Shown: positions 45,288 through 53,841 of the stretch, piece by piece | How positions within the stretch are numbered: the first letter of the stretch is position 1 | Layout: each line of letters starts with the position of its first letter | DNA from: Psychrobacter vallis | GTDB taxonomy: Bacteria; Pseudomonadota; Gammaproteobacteria; Pseudomonadales; Moraxellaceae | DNA length: 64,000 nucleotides | Assembly: GCF_904846715.1 (NCBI RefSeq) | Contig: NZ_CAJHBU010000006.1 | Location: 1-64,000, forward strand | Direction: 5' to 3' | The notes under the pieces: model-generated | Told to the model about the DNA's origin: nothing | The model's database searches: none | What the model saw: the letters and a program-made list of their open reading frames with translations, nothing else | Program-made: the position numbers and the translations under genes

Positions 45288-46046
45288 TTATGACGTTTTA
45301 CGAAAGTTTAAAACCTGTTGTCTGACTACTTGCTCTATCTGTTGCCAATCAGCCAGCTTATGGCGAGAATATTGCACACTAAGATCTAATGCCATCTGTG
45401 GTTCTAAATCGAAAAGGTGTTGACAAGGCGGGCTTGGCACGTCTCTGTTACTACACTTTATATAGGTTATGATTTGTCCCATTTTATCTCGTTGAATAAA
45501 CACATCTTCTGCATCACTGTCTTCACGCCATGGTTTATTGGTCTTCGGGTCGATACCTGGCTGTGCATAGACTTCTAATCCATATTGATTGTTATCAAGC
45601 TGTTCATACCGATAAACAGGGTTTACGTCACTTGCACTAATCGTTCCATCGCCCATACGATGGATTCCACCTGCTCCATGATACCTGTCTCCAGAAGTGA
45701 CATTGACCGATACCCAAGGACTATTCCCTAAGTTTTTTTCTTCATCATAAGCGCGTTTAAGGCTCTTATCGCTTTTATCAAGTATGGTGTTATCGGTATA
45801 ACGCACATCAAAGCCAAAGCTATTGATTTTTGAGTCATAGCTGCGTGTGGGTTTTGGACCTTCCCGTTTTTTACCCCATGCAGGATCGCCGTTATACTCA
45901 ACCAAATGTACGAGGTTTTTGGTTAGATCAACGGGAACACCACCCAAATCACCAATATAATTTTCAGAAAATAAGTCGCTACAAGATGTGATGAGCGTAA
46001 AGATCACCATCATAGCAATCAACTTGCTTAGTTTTTTAATGAACAT
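45288..46046 (-). CDS. Lipoprotein of unknown function
   Basis: A lipoprotein signal (LIAMMVIFTLITSC, Cys22) starts this 252-residue protein. The body contains FGFDVRYTDNTILD, VSVNVTSGDRYHGAGGIHRMGDG, YGLEVYAQPGIDPKTNKPW and a CxxC-like pair (KCSNRDVPSPPCQHLF). It may be a surface-exposed or periplasmic protein of Moraxellaceae; some periplasmic immunity lipoproteins look like this. No named family is recognised. Confidence 0.7.
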   Translation of the reverse strand: MFIKKLSKLIAMMVIFTLITSCSDLFSENYIGDLGGVPVDLTKNLVHLVEYNGDPAWGKKREGPKPTRSYDSKINSFGFDVRYTDNTILDKSDKSLKRAYDEEKNLGNSPWVSVNVTSGDRYHGAGGIHRMGDGTISASDVNPVYRYEQLDNNQYGLEVYAQPGIDPKTNKPWREDSDAEDVFIQRDKMGQIITYIKCSNRDVPSPPCQHLFDLEPQMALDLSVQYSRHKLADWQQIEQVVRQQVLNFRKTS

Positions 46047-46275
46047 TGAATACCCGAATAATTGGAATATTAGAAACGTATAACTAAATATAGCTTATTT
46101 ATAGCAAATAGATTTAGTAAAAAGCGCAGCACCCAGCAAGAGCGCCCATGATACTTAACTCTAAATAGCTGCCTTGAGACGCAGTTTAGCCCCATATATC
46201 TACCTCACCTAAATAAATATCTCAAGTTATGCGATTACCTTAGCCAAACCATACCCCATCACCACCCAGACCCTT

Positions 46276-46281
46276 TATAAT
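46276..46281 (+). promoter_or_regulatory. Consensus -10 element before the YjjP-like gene
   Basis: A perfect TATAAT ends only nine bases before the ATG at 46291. Transcription from it would begin about three bases before that ATG, so the mRNA would be nearly leaderless or translation would begin at the in-frame ATG at 46315. No good -35 is visible. Confidence 0.35.
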
Positions 46282-46290
46282 AGCGTATCA

Positions 46291-47115
46291 ATGACCAAGT
46301 TGCGTATCCTACCCATGACTTCTATCAGTTACGTCCAGCAGCAGCGCATCACTCGATTGTGCGTGCGCTGCGGATTGCTCCTTATGCAGTATGGTGCTGA
46401 GTCTGCCGTTGTGGTGGACTTATCCAAACGCTTAGGGCTTGCCTTGGGAATGAACAGCGTAGAGTGTTCTCTCAATTTTAATGCGCTTACACTGACCACC
46501 ATCTGTGATGAACGCTGTATCACCACCACCAGAGACACGATCAATCAAAGCATCAATGTCAATTTATTGGTGCAAATTCAGCAAATCGTTAATAGAACCG
46601 AAGCCATTACAGACAATGATAACCTGAAATCCGAACTGACTGAACGCACCACACTGGCGTTTGATGAGTTAGATAAAGCGGTCTATCCACCGTGGCTAGT
46701 GAGCATTTTTGTTGGCGCGTCTTGTGCGGCGTTCGCCTATCTGAATGGCGGCAGTTGGTCGATTACTGCCGTGACCTTTATCGCTGGTATGGTGGCAATG
46801 CTCACACGTATTTATCTGTCCAAGCACCACTTTAACCCCTTTATCACCGTCATTGTGACGGCTTTTATTGCCTCGCTTATTGGTGCGACGACCTATTATT
46901 TTGATATTGGCAACAACGCAGATATCGCCGTTGCCTCTAGCGTGCTGCTACTGATACCTAGCTTTCCGTTGATCAATTCTTTTTCAGATATTTTAAAAGG
47001 CTATGTCAATATTGGGATTGGCCGCGCGGTATTTACTTATATGCTGACGTTGTCCGCCTGCGTTGGCATCGTGATGGCGCTGGTCTTACTGCAAATACAG
47101 CACTGGGGGTTTTAA
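46291..47115 (+). CDS. Threonine/serine exporter family protein, N-terminal component (YjjP-like)
   Basis: The 274-residue protein has a soluble N-terminal domain (LCVRCGLLLMQYGAESAVVVDLSKRLGLALGM, DUF1212 type) and about five membrane segments from residue 135. Together with the next gene it makes a split version of ThrE. The E. coli pair YjjP/YjjB has been linked to succinate export, so the cargo is uncertain. An internal ATG at 46315 (MTSISYVQQQRI) is an alternative start. The partner gene starts two bases after this one ends. Confidence 0.88.
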   Translation: MTKLRILPMTSISYVQQQRITRLCVRCGLLLMQYGAESAVVVDLSKRLGLALGMNSVECSLNFNALTLTTICDERCITTTRDTINQSINVNLLVQIQQIVNRTEAITDNDNLKSELTERTTLAFDELDKAVYPPWLVSIFVGASCAAFAYLNGGSWSITAVTFIAGMVAMLTRIYLSKHHFNPFITVIVTAFIASLIGATTYYFDIGNNADIAVASSVLLLIPSFPLINSFSDILKGYVNIGIGRAVFTYMLTLSACVGIVMALVLLQIQHWGF

Positions 47116-47116
47116 G

Positions 47117-47569
47117 ATGTGGTTCATTGAAACGGTTGTCCTCGCTTGCATCATTACTCTTGGATGGACGCTGATGTTCACCGTCCCCAAACGCTATATT
47201 TTGCCGTGTTTACTGATGACCGCGTTTGGTTTTGGATTAAAAACCGCCCTTGTCTATCAGCAGGTACATCTCGTGGTTGCTAGCTTTTTTGGGGCGATGC
47301 TTGCCAGCTTTTTGGGTGTCTATTTTTCTAAAAAATATACCCTACCGCCCAAAGCGCTGATTTCGCCCAGTGTCATCTGTATGATGCCCGGTATCGCCGC
47401 TTATAAGGCGATGGTCAGTATGGTGCAGATCGGTTATTTTGGCTATTCGGACGAGTTATTTAGTCAAATGATGGTCTATTTTTTTGAGGCATTGTTTGTA
47501 ACCTCAGGATTGGTGCTGGGTTTGTCTATTCCTGGACTGTTGTTTTATAGACGTCGTGCCATTGTCTAA
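47117..47569 (+). CDS. Threonine/serine exporter family protein, C-terminal component (YjjB-like)
   Basis: The 150-residue protein consists of about four to five membrane segments. The DUF3815/ThrE_2 motif is visible in KYTLPPKALISPSVICMMPGIAAYKAMVSMVQIGYF. It is read directly after the YjjP-like gene and must form one transporter with it. Full-length ThrE proteins fuse the two parts. Confidence 0.9.
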   Translation: MWFIETVVLACIITLGWTLMFTVPKRYILPCLLMTAFGFGLKTALVYQQVHLVVASFFGAMLASFLGVYFSKKYTLPPKALISPSVICMMPGIAAYKAMVSMVQIGYFGYSDELFSQMMVYFFEALFVTSGLVLGLSIPGLLFYRRRAIV

Positions 47570-47613
47570 GCAGGTTTAAATAGCAGGCTATTTTTTAGAT
47601 GATCCATCATCAC

Positions 47614-48690
47614 TTATCTAACACTTACATTCTCAAATTTGGCAAGATTGTCCAAACTGCCTTGCACGCTTTTGGGTTGCGACTTTAACGAAACCGTCTT
47701 ATTAGACACTTTTACCGTGATGCCTTGCTTATTAATGTAATAGCGTACGGGTTTATTGGTGAAGCGAAGCGTCTGCGTCGATACATCATAATCAAACTGC
47801 CCGTCGTAAAACAGCTCCACTCTACCGCCTTTGTCCGCAAATACATAAAATAGCTGCTCGCCGTCAGTATCATTGCTATAACTGCTGTCTATCACCATTT
47901 TTTTGCCATTGTCTAAATCAAACGTGTAGATAAAAGGTGATTTGCCATCAGTCTCTGAATCATCGTACATCGGTAGCATGTCATAATGATCGACCACCAT
48001 TTTGCCATTGACTCTGGTGCTTTCAGTAATAGCAAACAAGCCATTTGCCTTGCCTTCTTCCTCAATAATATGAACGGCAACGGGCTTATTATTGATCACT
48101 TTATACTCTGAATATTGATGCCACGCTGCCCCACTTTTGGTCATAGTACTCAAGGTTTGGCTGTCTTCATCAACATCAAAAAACCCGCAATAGCCTTGTG
48201 CCAGTTCGGTAAACGCCTTGCTATGAACGAATTTGGCACCTTTTTTTAAATACACTTGATAAGAAGGTCCGCCATAACAGCCATAGCGGCCATCTCTCAC
48301 TGCCAAATCTTCTTGACCATCAAAATTAAAATCATCATAAATCAAGACGCTGCTTTCGCCATACGGAAGACTGACGATATTGGCGCTTATTTTTTCGCCC
48401 AGCTGATGTTCTTGACTGTTATCCAGTTCATACTCTATATCGATATCAGCAGGCTGACTAATAAGAATCTTCTTAGTCTTGGTATTGATAATCTCTATGA
48501 GGCTGTTTGTTTCGCTGTCTTCATCGGTGTTTGATTCGGTACTTGAGTGAGGCTTAATGACGGCATAGTAGTCGTCAGAAAAATCTTGGATTTGATAGGT
48601 TTTAGCAACGGCTGGAGACATGAAAAAAAGTAATATTAATAGTAAAGTGGCTGATTTAAATGACCCTTTAGGCATAAAAGCGATATTCAT
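47614..48690 (-). CDS. Exported protein of unknown function
   Basis: ATG at 48690 (MNIAFMPKGSFKSATLLLILLFFMSPAVAKTY) has AAGGA at good spacing and yields a clear Sec signal peptide, so the longer frame to 48816 is rejected. The mature ~330 residues contain DDFNFDGQEDLAVRDGRYGCYGGPSYQVYL, an FG-GAP/EF-hand-like block typical of XAC2610-related periplasmic proteins, and a beta-rich C-terminus. Location should be the periplasm or outside. Exact function is unknown. Confidence 0.75.
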   Translation of the reverse strand: MNIAFMPKGSFKSATLLLILLFFMSPAVAKTYQIQDFSDDYYAVIKPHSSTESNTDEDSETNSLIEIINTKTKKILISQPADIDIEYELDNSQEHQLGEKISANIVSLPYGESSVLIYDDFNFDGQEDLAVRDGRYGCYGGPSYQVYLKKGAKFVHSKAFTELAQGYCGFFDVDEDSQTLSTMTKSGAAWHQYSEYKVINNKPVAVHIIEEEGKANGLFAITESTRVNGKMVVDHYDMLPMYDDSETDGKSPFIYTFDLDNGKKMVIDSSYSNDTDGEQLFYVFADKGGRVELFYDGQFDYDVSTQTLRFTNKPVRYYINKQGITVKVSNKTVSLKSQPKSVQGSLDNLAKFENVSVR

Positions 48691-48790
48691 ATATATCCTT
48701 AACGACATGAGAAAATAAAAATAAGACTGTTTATGCGTGAAAAGCTTTACTATTTTTGTCGTGAATAATATGCAAAAGAATGGCTTAGTT

Positions 48791-49159
48791 TTAATTGCCC
48801 AACACCCATTCATCATTCACTTGATACACCTTAAAATTTGTCTTGTTGGTTCGGCTATTGCCAGCAATTGCCTGCGTGATATCAGCCGTACATATATAGG
48901 TGTTTTTACCTTCCGTGGTATCACAGTTTATATTCTCGACTTTTTCAAGTTTTGGCATCATGCCTTCCATCATGCCGCTCATGGCTTTTGCCATCTCGTC
49001 ATTACCTGCATTCGCTACCGCATCATTTACCATCGTATTTGCTTGCTCATATTGAGCTTCAATTAGGCCTTTAACTGTACTTTCGGGAGGCGCGTTCGAA
49101 CATGCGGCAAATAATGGAGTTAATACTGCGATCACCGCTAATTTTTTAAAGTGGGTCAT
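48791..49159 (-). CDS. Small lipoprotein of unknown function
   Basis: The 122-residue protein has a lipoprotein signal ending in LFAAC (Cys20), a Met-rich helix (NDEMAKAMSGMMEGMMPKLEKVENINC) and a C-terminal segment CTADITQAI...VYQVNDEWVLGN resembling a DUF4878-like fold. Two Cys in the mature body could form a disulfide. It lies upstream of the exported protein gene in the same direction, with its stop 100 bases before that gene's start. Confidence 0.75.
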   Translation of the reverse strand: MTHFKKLAVIAVLTPLFAACSNAPPESTVKGLIEAQYEQANTMVNDAVANAGNDEMAKAMSGMMEGMMPKLEKVENINCDTTEGKNTYICTADITQAIAGNSRTNKTNFKVYQVNDEWVLGN

Positions 49160-49374
49160 GTCGTTCTCACTATTTTTATAAAATTATTTAAACTATATAG
49201 AATTACCACTTAAAACCCAACTTAATTTTATGTTTTTTTGCCGTCTTAATTGAACCCTGCGTGTTTTACAAATCAATCCCTTTAAAAGACTTAAAGTGTG
49301 GCTCACATCGTCGATCCACTATAAAATAAATACAGCGATCCTGCTATGATGCGATTAATACTGACTGTTGAGAA

Positions 49375-49587
49375 ATGACTGTGTGGCAAATTTACCTTTT
49401 TATATTACCAATTGGTCTTGGCATCATGACGCTTGCGGCAAGTTTGCTGTTCTTTTTTGCTTATCTGATGTCTGATGACAATGCCACGCGCTTACCAGCG
49501 TTTAACTGGTTTAAGCGCTTAATTGTTGTGGCATTTATTTTACTAAGCATCGGACTGTTTATGACGTTTGGTCATTTTTGGGGTTAG
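49375..49587 (+). CDS. Two-pass small membrane protein; stop codon lies in a MITE end
   Basis: The 70-residue protein has two membrane segments (IYLFILPIGLGIMTLAASLLFFFAYL and LIVVAFILLSIGLFMTFGHF) joined by a short polar loop. No family is recognised. Its TAG stop (49585-49587) is part of the TTAGGGC terminus of the element at 49584-49812. The present C-terminus could therefore be a product of the insertion, or the element may have landed exactly at the end. Confidence 0.65.
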   Translation: MTVWQIYLFILPIGLGIMTLAASLLFFFAYLMSDDNATRLPAFNWFKRLIVVAFILLSIGLFMTFGHFWG

Positions 49588-49812
49588 GGCGTGTTTGATA
49601 ATTCAACCATGGCACTGACAGAGACTATTTTTTGCCGCTTCTGTGCTAAAAATAGTCCTGTCCCCTGTTTTTATGATGGGGCTGATGCTAAAACTGCCCC
49701 ATACGGTGTTGCAAGTCTCGCTAAGGTATTCACATTATCATCGACTTGCACCTTGTCTAGAACAGTTTTAGCGATCAGCAGTGCCTATTTGTGAATATCA
49801 AGCACGCCCTAA
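49584..49812. mobile_element. MITE-like element, 229 bp, TTAGGGC family
   Basis: The left end TTAGGGCGTGTTTGATA and the right end TATCAAGCACGCCCTAA are near-perfect inverted repeats, extending inward to TTCA/TGAA. The interior has no credible protein; it includes an ACTGTTCTAGACAAGG-like segment (read on the minus strand). The ends match those of the 34277 element, while the interiors differ. It lies between the small membrane-protein gene and the GNAT gene. Confidence 0.8.
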
Positions 49813-49824
49813 TCAAGATAGCAT

Positions 49825-50433
49825 TTACTCGCTAACGATTTTTTCTAATTCCAATAACTCTAGATCTTGACGCTTTGGCTCGCCATTATTACCATCATTT
49901 GGAAACGGCATTTTATTACCGTTTAGCTCATAGCCACGGCGCTGATAATAAGCCAAAAGCTCAGGCCGATGACTCAAAATTGACATGGTCAGACGTGCAG
50001 GCTTTTCATTAATGCTTTTATCAGAGACGCCAGTGCTTGATTGTAGATGTCTTTCGGCAAACGTCTCTGCCGCTTGCAATACCTCATGACCAACGCCCTG
50101 CCCTTGTAGCTCAGGATGGACGGCAAACATACCAATATACGCGCTCTTGTTCGCGTCAGCATCGACTTTCATATCGACTGCGATACAACCAAGCATCTCA
50201 CCTGTCTCTTCTCCATCACGCTCACCTGTGGTCGTTTTTGGATAGACAAATAAATAGTGTGTGGGATTAGCTATGGTGCTCGCAAGCTCATCTGGGGTGA
50301 TACGAATACCACTGACCAAATCCGCCTCATTGGTCCAGCCCGCTGTCTCCCGATAACAGCAATTTAATAACTGTTCAAGTGCGCCAATATCATCCGTTTT
50401 GGCTTGACGTAAAAACACAGCATCCTTATTCAT
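49825..50433 (-). CDS. GNAT family N-acetyltransferase
   Basis: The 202-residue protein has the GNAT fold signature: an FLRQAKTDDIGALEQLLNCCY start and the acetyl-CoA site IGMFAVHPELQGQGVGHEVLQAAETFA. LTMSILSHRPELLAYYQRRGYEL near the C-terminus follows. An insertion after the core carries STGVSDKSINEKPAR. The acceptor substrate is unknown. A copy of the 78-bp palindromic repeat lies just upstream of its start. Confidence 0.88.
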   Translation of the reverse strand: MNKDAVFLRQAKTDDIGALEQLLNCCYRETAGWTNEADLVSGIRITPDELASTIANPTHYLFVYPKTTTGERDGEETGEMLGCIAVDMKVDADANKSAYIGMFAVHPELQGQGVGHEVLQAAETFAERHLQSSTGVSDKSINEKPARLTMSILSHRPELLAYYQRRGYELNGNKMPFPNDGNNGEPKRQDLELLELEKIVSE

Positions 50434-50488
50434 ATTCTAATTTTCCTTTTTTATTGACTTATAGTTAGGCTAATATAAAAGAGAGTCA

Positions 50489-50566
50489 GCGAGACTGGGG
50501 TAAATTTTTTGACGCCTCTGGAGTGCAAAGCACACAGCAAGCGAGAAAAATTTGTACCAGTCTCGC
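50489..50566 (+). repeat. 78-bp palindromic repeat, copy B
   Basis: GCGAGACTGGGGTAAATTTTTT at the left pairs with AAAAATTTGTACCAGTCTCGC at the right, with inner GCCTCTG and CAGCAAGCGAGAAAAA blocks shared with copy A and, inverted, with copy C. It could fold into a long hairpin between the GNAT gene and the reductase gene. Confidence 0.85.
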
Positions 50567-50670
50567 ATCATAATATTGTGTATCCATTTTATTCAGTATC
50601 AACTTATTATAAAAGACTGACCTGAATCAACAGGCCAGCCTTTATCATAAGGCTTATACCCTGTTACAGG

Positions 50671-52305
50671 CTAGTGCGATAATGCATGCGCTTGGTCAAT
50701 AATATCGAACCCAGCATCAATCTGCGCACGCGTTGGTGCATGACCACGGCGCAGTAGCTCAGAGAAAGCCACCAACTCTTTGTCACGTCCAAGCGTACTT
50801 GCCGCACTGGCACGCCTCTCATCGGCATCGTCAGCGAAATAGTACTCAATATAATCGAGCGTGTCTGGCGAACCAAATAAAATGCCGTGATCGGGTGTCG
50901 CGGCATGACCACTATAACGCAGGCTTTTGCCATATTGCATCGTCCAAAAGAAAGGAATGCGCGCCTCCAGTGAGTCAACCGTGTCATCGTTCATGATCAC
51001 GGCCGCCGTCACCAAACCATGCTGCAAGGCCACACGCCAATGTTCGATACGCAGTCGTCCCATCTGGTTAGTCGCTTTGGCGATATCGCCCAACGCATAA
51101 ACGCCATCACGCAGTTGCAAATGACTATCTACTTGCACGCCATCTGGCGCGTTTACTTCTTCGAACAGTTGAGTACGTGGTGCGACGCCCGTCCCTAAAA
51201 TCACGATATCTGCATCAATACTTTCACCATTTGCTAATTTAATACCACTCACTCGTGAGAAATTGTTTTCACTATCATCGGCTTGTTCGAGCTCAACGAT
51301 TTCGGTCACGCTGGCATCAAAGACGAACCGTATCCCATTTTCTTCATGCAGCTTAATGAGCGCATTGCTAACGGTTTCAGAGACAATATTACCCATCACA
51401 CGATTGCCTTGTCCGATGACGGTAATAGAAGCGGTTGTACCCGCTTGTGCTAATGCAGAAGCGACCTCCATACCAATAAAACCGGTACCGACAATCACCA
51501 CACGCTGGTCATGACTGGTCGCCTTTATTAATTTGGCATCATCCATACTGCGTAACGTATAAACGCCATCAAGCTCAGCACCTTTAAAGGGTGGTATCTT
51601 AGGCTGCGCCCCTGTCGCTACGACTAAAAAATCGGCAGTTTGCTGTGTGCTTTGACCGTTTTTATTTTCAATCACGATGGTACGCTCATTGGGCAATACT
51701 GCACTGACCGTTTGGTTTAAACGCAGCTCAATATTGTTGTTACTCGCCCAATCAGCACCGCCCAGTAGCAGTTTTTCTGCATCCATCTTGCCTGCCAAAA
51801 ATGCTTTGGATAACAAAGGACGGTTATAAGGCGCGGACTCATCAGCACTGATAAGCGTGATCTTGCCACCATAACCCGTTTGACGTAGCTGATGCGCCGT
51901 CATAAAGCCTGCACCGCCGCCACCCACGATGATGGTATGTGTGTCGATCAATTTGTCCTTTTCAATCGACTTATTTATCTTGGCGGAGGTCGTCACGGTC
52001 ACGCTGTCACCATCATCTGTCAGCTCATATCGGGTCAAGCCTTCTATCGCTATTGGCTCTAGTAACGTGCCATCTTGGCTATCAAAGCTTGCATGATGCC
52101 AAGGACAGACCACACGATTACCACAGCGCAAGCCTGATCCTAAATCAGCCCCAGCATGCGGACATTTGCCATCAAAGGCGCTAAATTTGTCCTCATCACG
52201 AGTGATTAAAATGATACTATCGTCATCCTGTTTGTAGGATTTCATACCGCCACTTGGAATATCCGCTTTGCTAATAGTGACTGTCTTAATGGTTGCGTTG
52301 CTCAT
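50671..52305 (-). CDS. Rieske [2Fe-2S] / FAD-dependent reductase fusion (AIFL-like)
   Basis: The 544-residue protein begins with a Rieske ferredoxin domain (CPHAGADLGSGLRCGNRVVCPWHHASFD, two Cys-His pairs), followed from about residue 120 by a pyridine nucleotide-disulfide reductase. The FAD site is TIIVGGGGAGFMTAHQLRQTG and the NAD site is VVIVGTGFIGMEVASALAQAG. The GDIAKATNQ motif follows, and a C-terminal reductase domain completes it. The arrangement matches apoptosis-inducing-factor-like proteins and ferredoxin reductases of oxygenase systems. No oxygenase gene lies nearby, so the partner is unknown. Confidence 0.93.
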   Translation of the reverse strand: MSNATIKTVTISKADIPSGGMKSYKQDDDSIILITRDEDKFSAFDGKCPHAGADLGSGLRCGNRVVCPWHHASFDSQDGTLLEPIAIEGLTRYELTDDGDSVTVTTSAKINKSIEKDKLIDTHTIIVGGGGAGFMTAHQLRQTGYGGKITLISADESAPYNRPLLSKAFLAGKMDAEKLLLGGADWASNNNIELRLNQTVSAVLPNERTIVIENKNGQSTQQTADFLVVATGAQPKIPPFKGAELDGVYTLRSMDDAKLIKATSHDQRVVIVGTGFIGMEVASALAQAGTTASITVIGQGNRVMGNIVSETVSNALIKLHEENGIRFVFDASVTEIVELEQADDSENNFSRVSGIKLANGESIDADIVILGTGVAPRTQLFEEVNAPDGVQVDSHLQLRDGVYALGDIAKATNQMGRLRIEHWRVALQHGLVTAAVIMNDDTVDSLEARIPFFWTMQYGKSLRYSGHAATPDHGILFGSPDTLDYIEYYFADDADERRASAASTLGRDKELVAFSELLRRGHAPTRAQIDAGFDIIDQAHALSH

Positions 52306-52557
52306 AAATTTTCCTTAACGGTTATAATTATTTTCTAATTGAATGCTATTATTTCCTGATTGCAGCCTGTGCTGCCAGTCGTCTCAAGTGACGTATGTCT
52401 ATATCCATCAGTACCTATATATTGATAGTAGCAAGACCACTTGGCTTACGCTGTTTTTTTGTAGGTTTGCTGCGTTGCAAAACGTAATTACTTGCTTTTA
52501 ACACCGCCCTTTACCATATCCCTTTAAAACTTATCATCAAAAATAAAAGACCGTTTT

Positions 52558-53841
52558 ATGACTTCTCAAGAGAAAGATATCAACCTGACAACCAATCCTC
52601 CCTCTACGGCTCAAGAGATAGCACTGAAAAATGAGGTGCTAAATAATGAGGCTTTGGATAATAAGCCTGTGCATAATGAAGCATGCGATATCTCAAATAT
52701 CGATATAGCTGTAGCGACTGACACCTCACGCTTACCGCAGCCCGTACAGCCACCGTTAAAACAAGCACACTATAAAGCCAATACCACAGATTTTATTGTC
52801 AACGAGCTATTGCCGTTAGAGTTTACTGGCGAAGGCGAGCACTTGTGGTTGCATATCCAAAAATCAGGCATGAATACCGCTTATCTTGCCAAACTCCTAT
52901 CAGAATGGGCTGAGATTCCGTTACGAGATGTGGGTTACTCAGGTCTCAAAGACCGTCATGCCCTGACCACACAGTGGTTTAGCTTACGAATACCCAAAAA
53001 GCAATTGCCACCTACTGAATTTGCGCCAGTAGATATTGGCGAAAGCGAATCCGTCGTTATTCTCGCGCAGCATTGGCACAACAAAAAGCTCAATCGCGGT
53101 ACTCACAGAGCCAATGAATTTATTATCACGTTGCGCAATATCGAGTTTGCACCTTTAGACACTGAAATGTCTGAAACCATAGATATTAAGTATCATATCG
53201 AGCAGCATTTAGAAAACATGAGTGCGCATGGTGTACCCAATTATTTTGGCACGCAGCGCTTTGGACGTAATGGCAATAATGTTAGAGAAGCCTTGGCATT
53301 GTTTGCGCGTCCACCGCGCGCGCCGCAACCCCAAGCAAAAAAGAGCAAACGCAAGCGCGTACCACGTGAGCAAAACACCATGGAGTTGTCTGCTGCGCGT
53401 AGCTTGATATTCAATGAGATATTGGCAGCACGCGTCAGTGATGGCAGTTGGAATAATGGTCTAGCAGGTGAAGTGTTTAACTTAGATGGCTCGGGATCGA
53501 TATTTACGAGCGAAACGATCGACGATACTCTGCGCGCGCGACTTGCCAGCGGTGATATCCATCCAACTGGAGTGTTATGGGGTGTGGATAACGACAAAGT
53601 CAGTGGCACAGCCGCCGCCATCGAGCAGGACGTTGTTCAGGGCAATCCACTATTAATGCCGCTCGCAAAAGGCTTAGAGACGCGCGACATCAAGGCACAA
53701 CGGCGAGCGCTGCGATTACCTATCGAAGCACTGTCTTGGAGATGGGATAACGATCAAACACTGGTGCTAAATTTTACGTTAACCACTGGCAGTTTTGCGA
53801 CCAGTGTATTGGCAAGCTTGGTACAGCAATTGATCTCATAA
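52558..53841 (+). CDS. truD: tRNA pseudouridine(13) synthase TruD
   Basis: The 427-residue TruD isomerises U13 in tRNA-Glu. The catalytic Asp is in GYSGLKDRHALTTQWFSL, and the conserved NYFGTQRFGRNGNNVREAL is present. It is about 75 residues longer than E. coli TruD because of a polar N-terminal extension (residues 1-68, with a degenerate NE-LNN repeat) and a basic insertion (PQAKKSKRKRVPRE). A later Met is not suitable as a start without losing the conserved beginning. The 3' end overlaps the convergent cyclase gene by six bases. Confidence 0.95.
   Translation: MTSQEKDINLTTNPPSTAQEIALKNEVLNNEALDNKPVHNEACDISNIDIAVATDTSRLPQPVQPPLKQAHYKANTTDFIVNELLPLEFTGEGEHLWLHIQKSGMNTAYLAKLLSEWAEIPLRDVGYSGLKDRHALTTQWFSLRIPKKQLPPTEFAPVDIGESESVVILAQHWHNKKLNRGTHRANEFIITLRNIEFAPLDTEMSETIDIKYHIEQHLENMSAHGVPNYFGTQRFGRNGNNVREALALFARPPRAPQPQAKKSKRKRVPREQNTMELSAARSLIFNEILAARVSDGSWNNGLAGEVFNLDGSGSIFTSETIDDTLRARLASGDIHPTGVLWGVDNDKVSGTAAAIEQDVVQGNPLLMPLAKGLETRDIKAQRRALRLPIEALSWRWDNDQTLVLNFTLTTGSFATSVLASLVQQLIS

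Noticed and set aside
49591..49794. 67-codon frame inside the 229-bp element
   Set aside because: Lies wholly within a MITE-like element between its inverted repeats; no domain, and the related 178-bp element has no equivalent.
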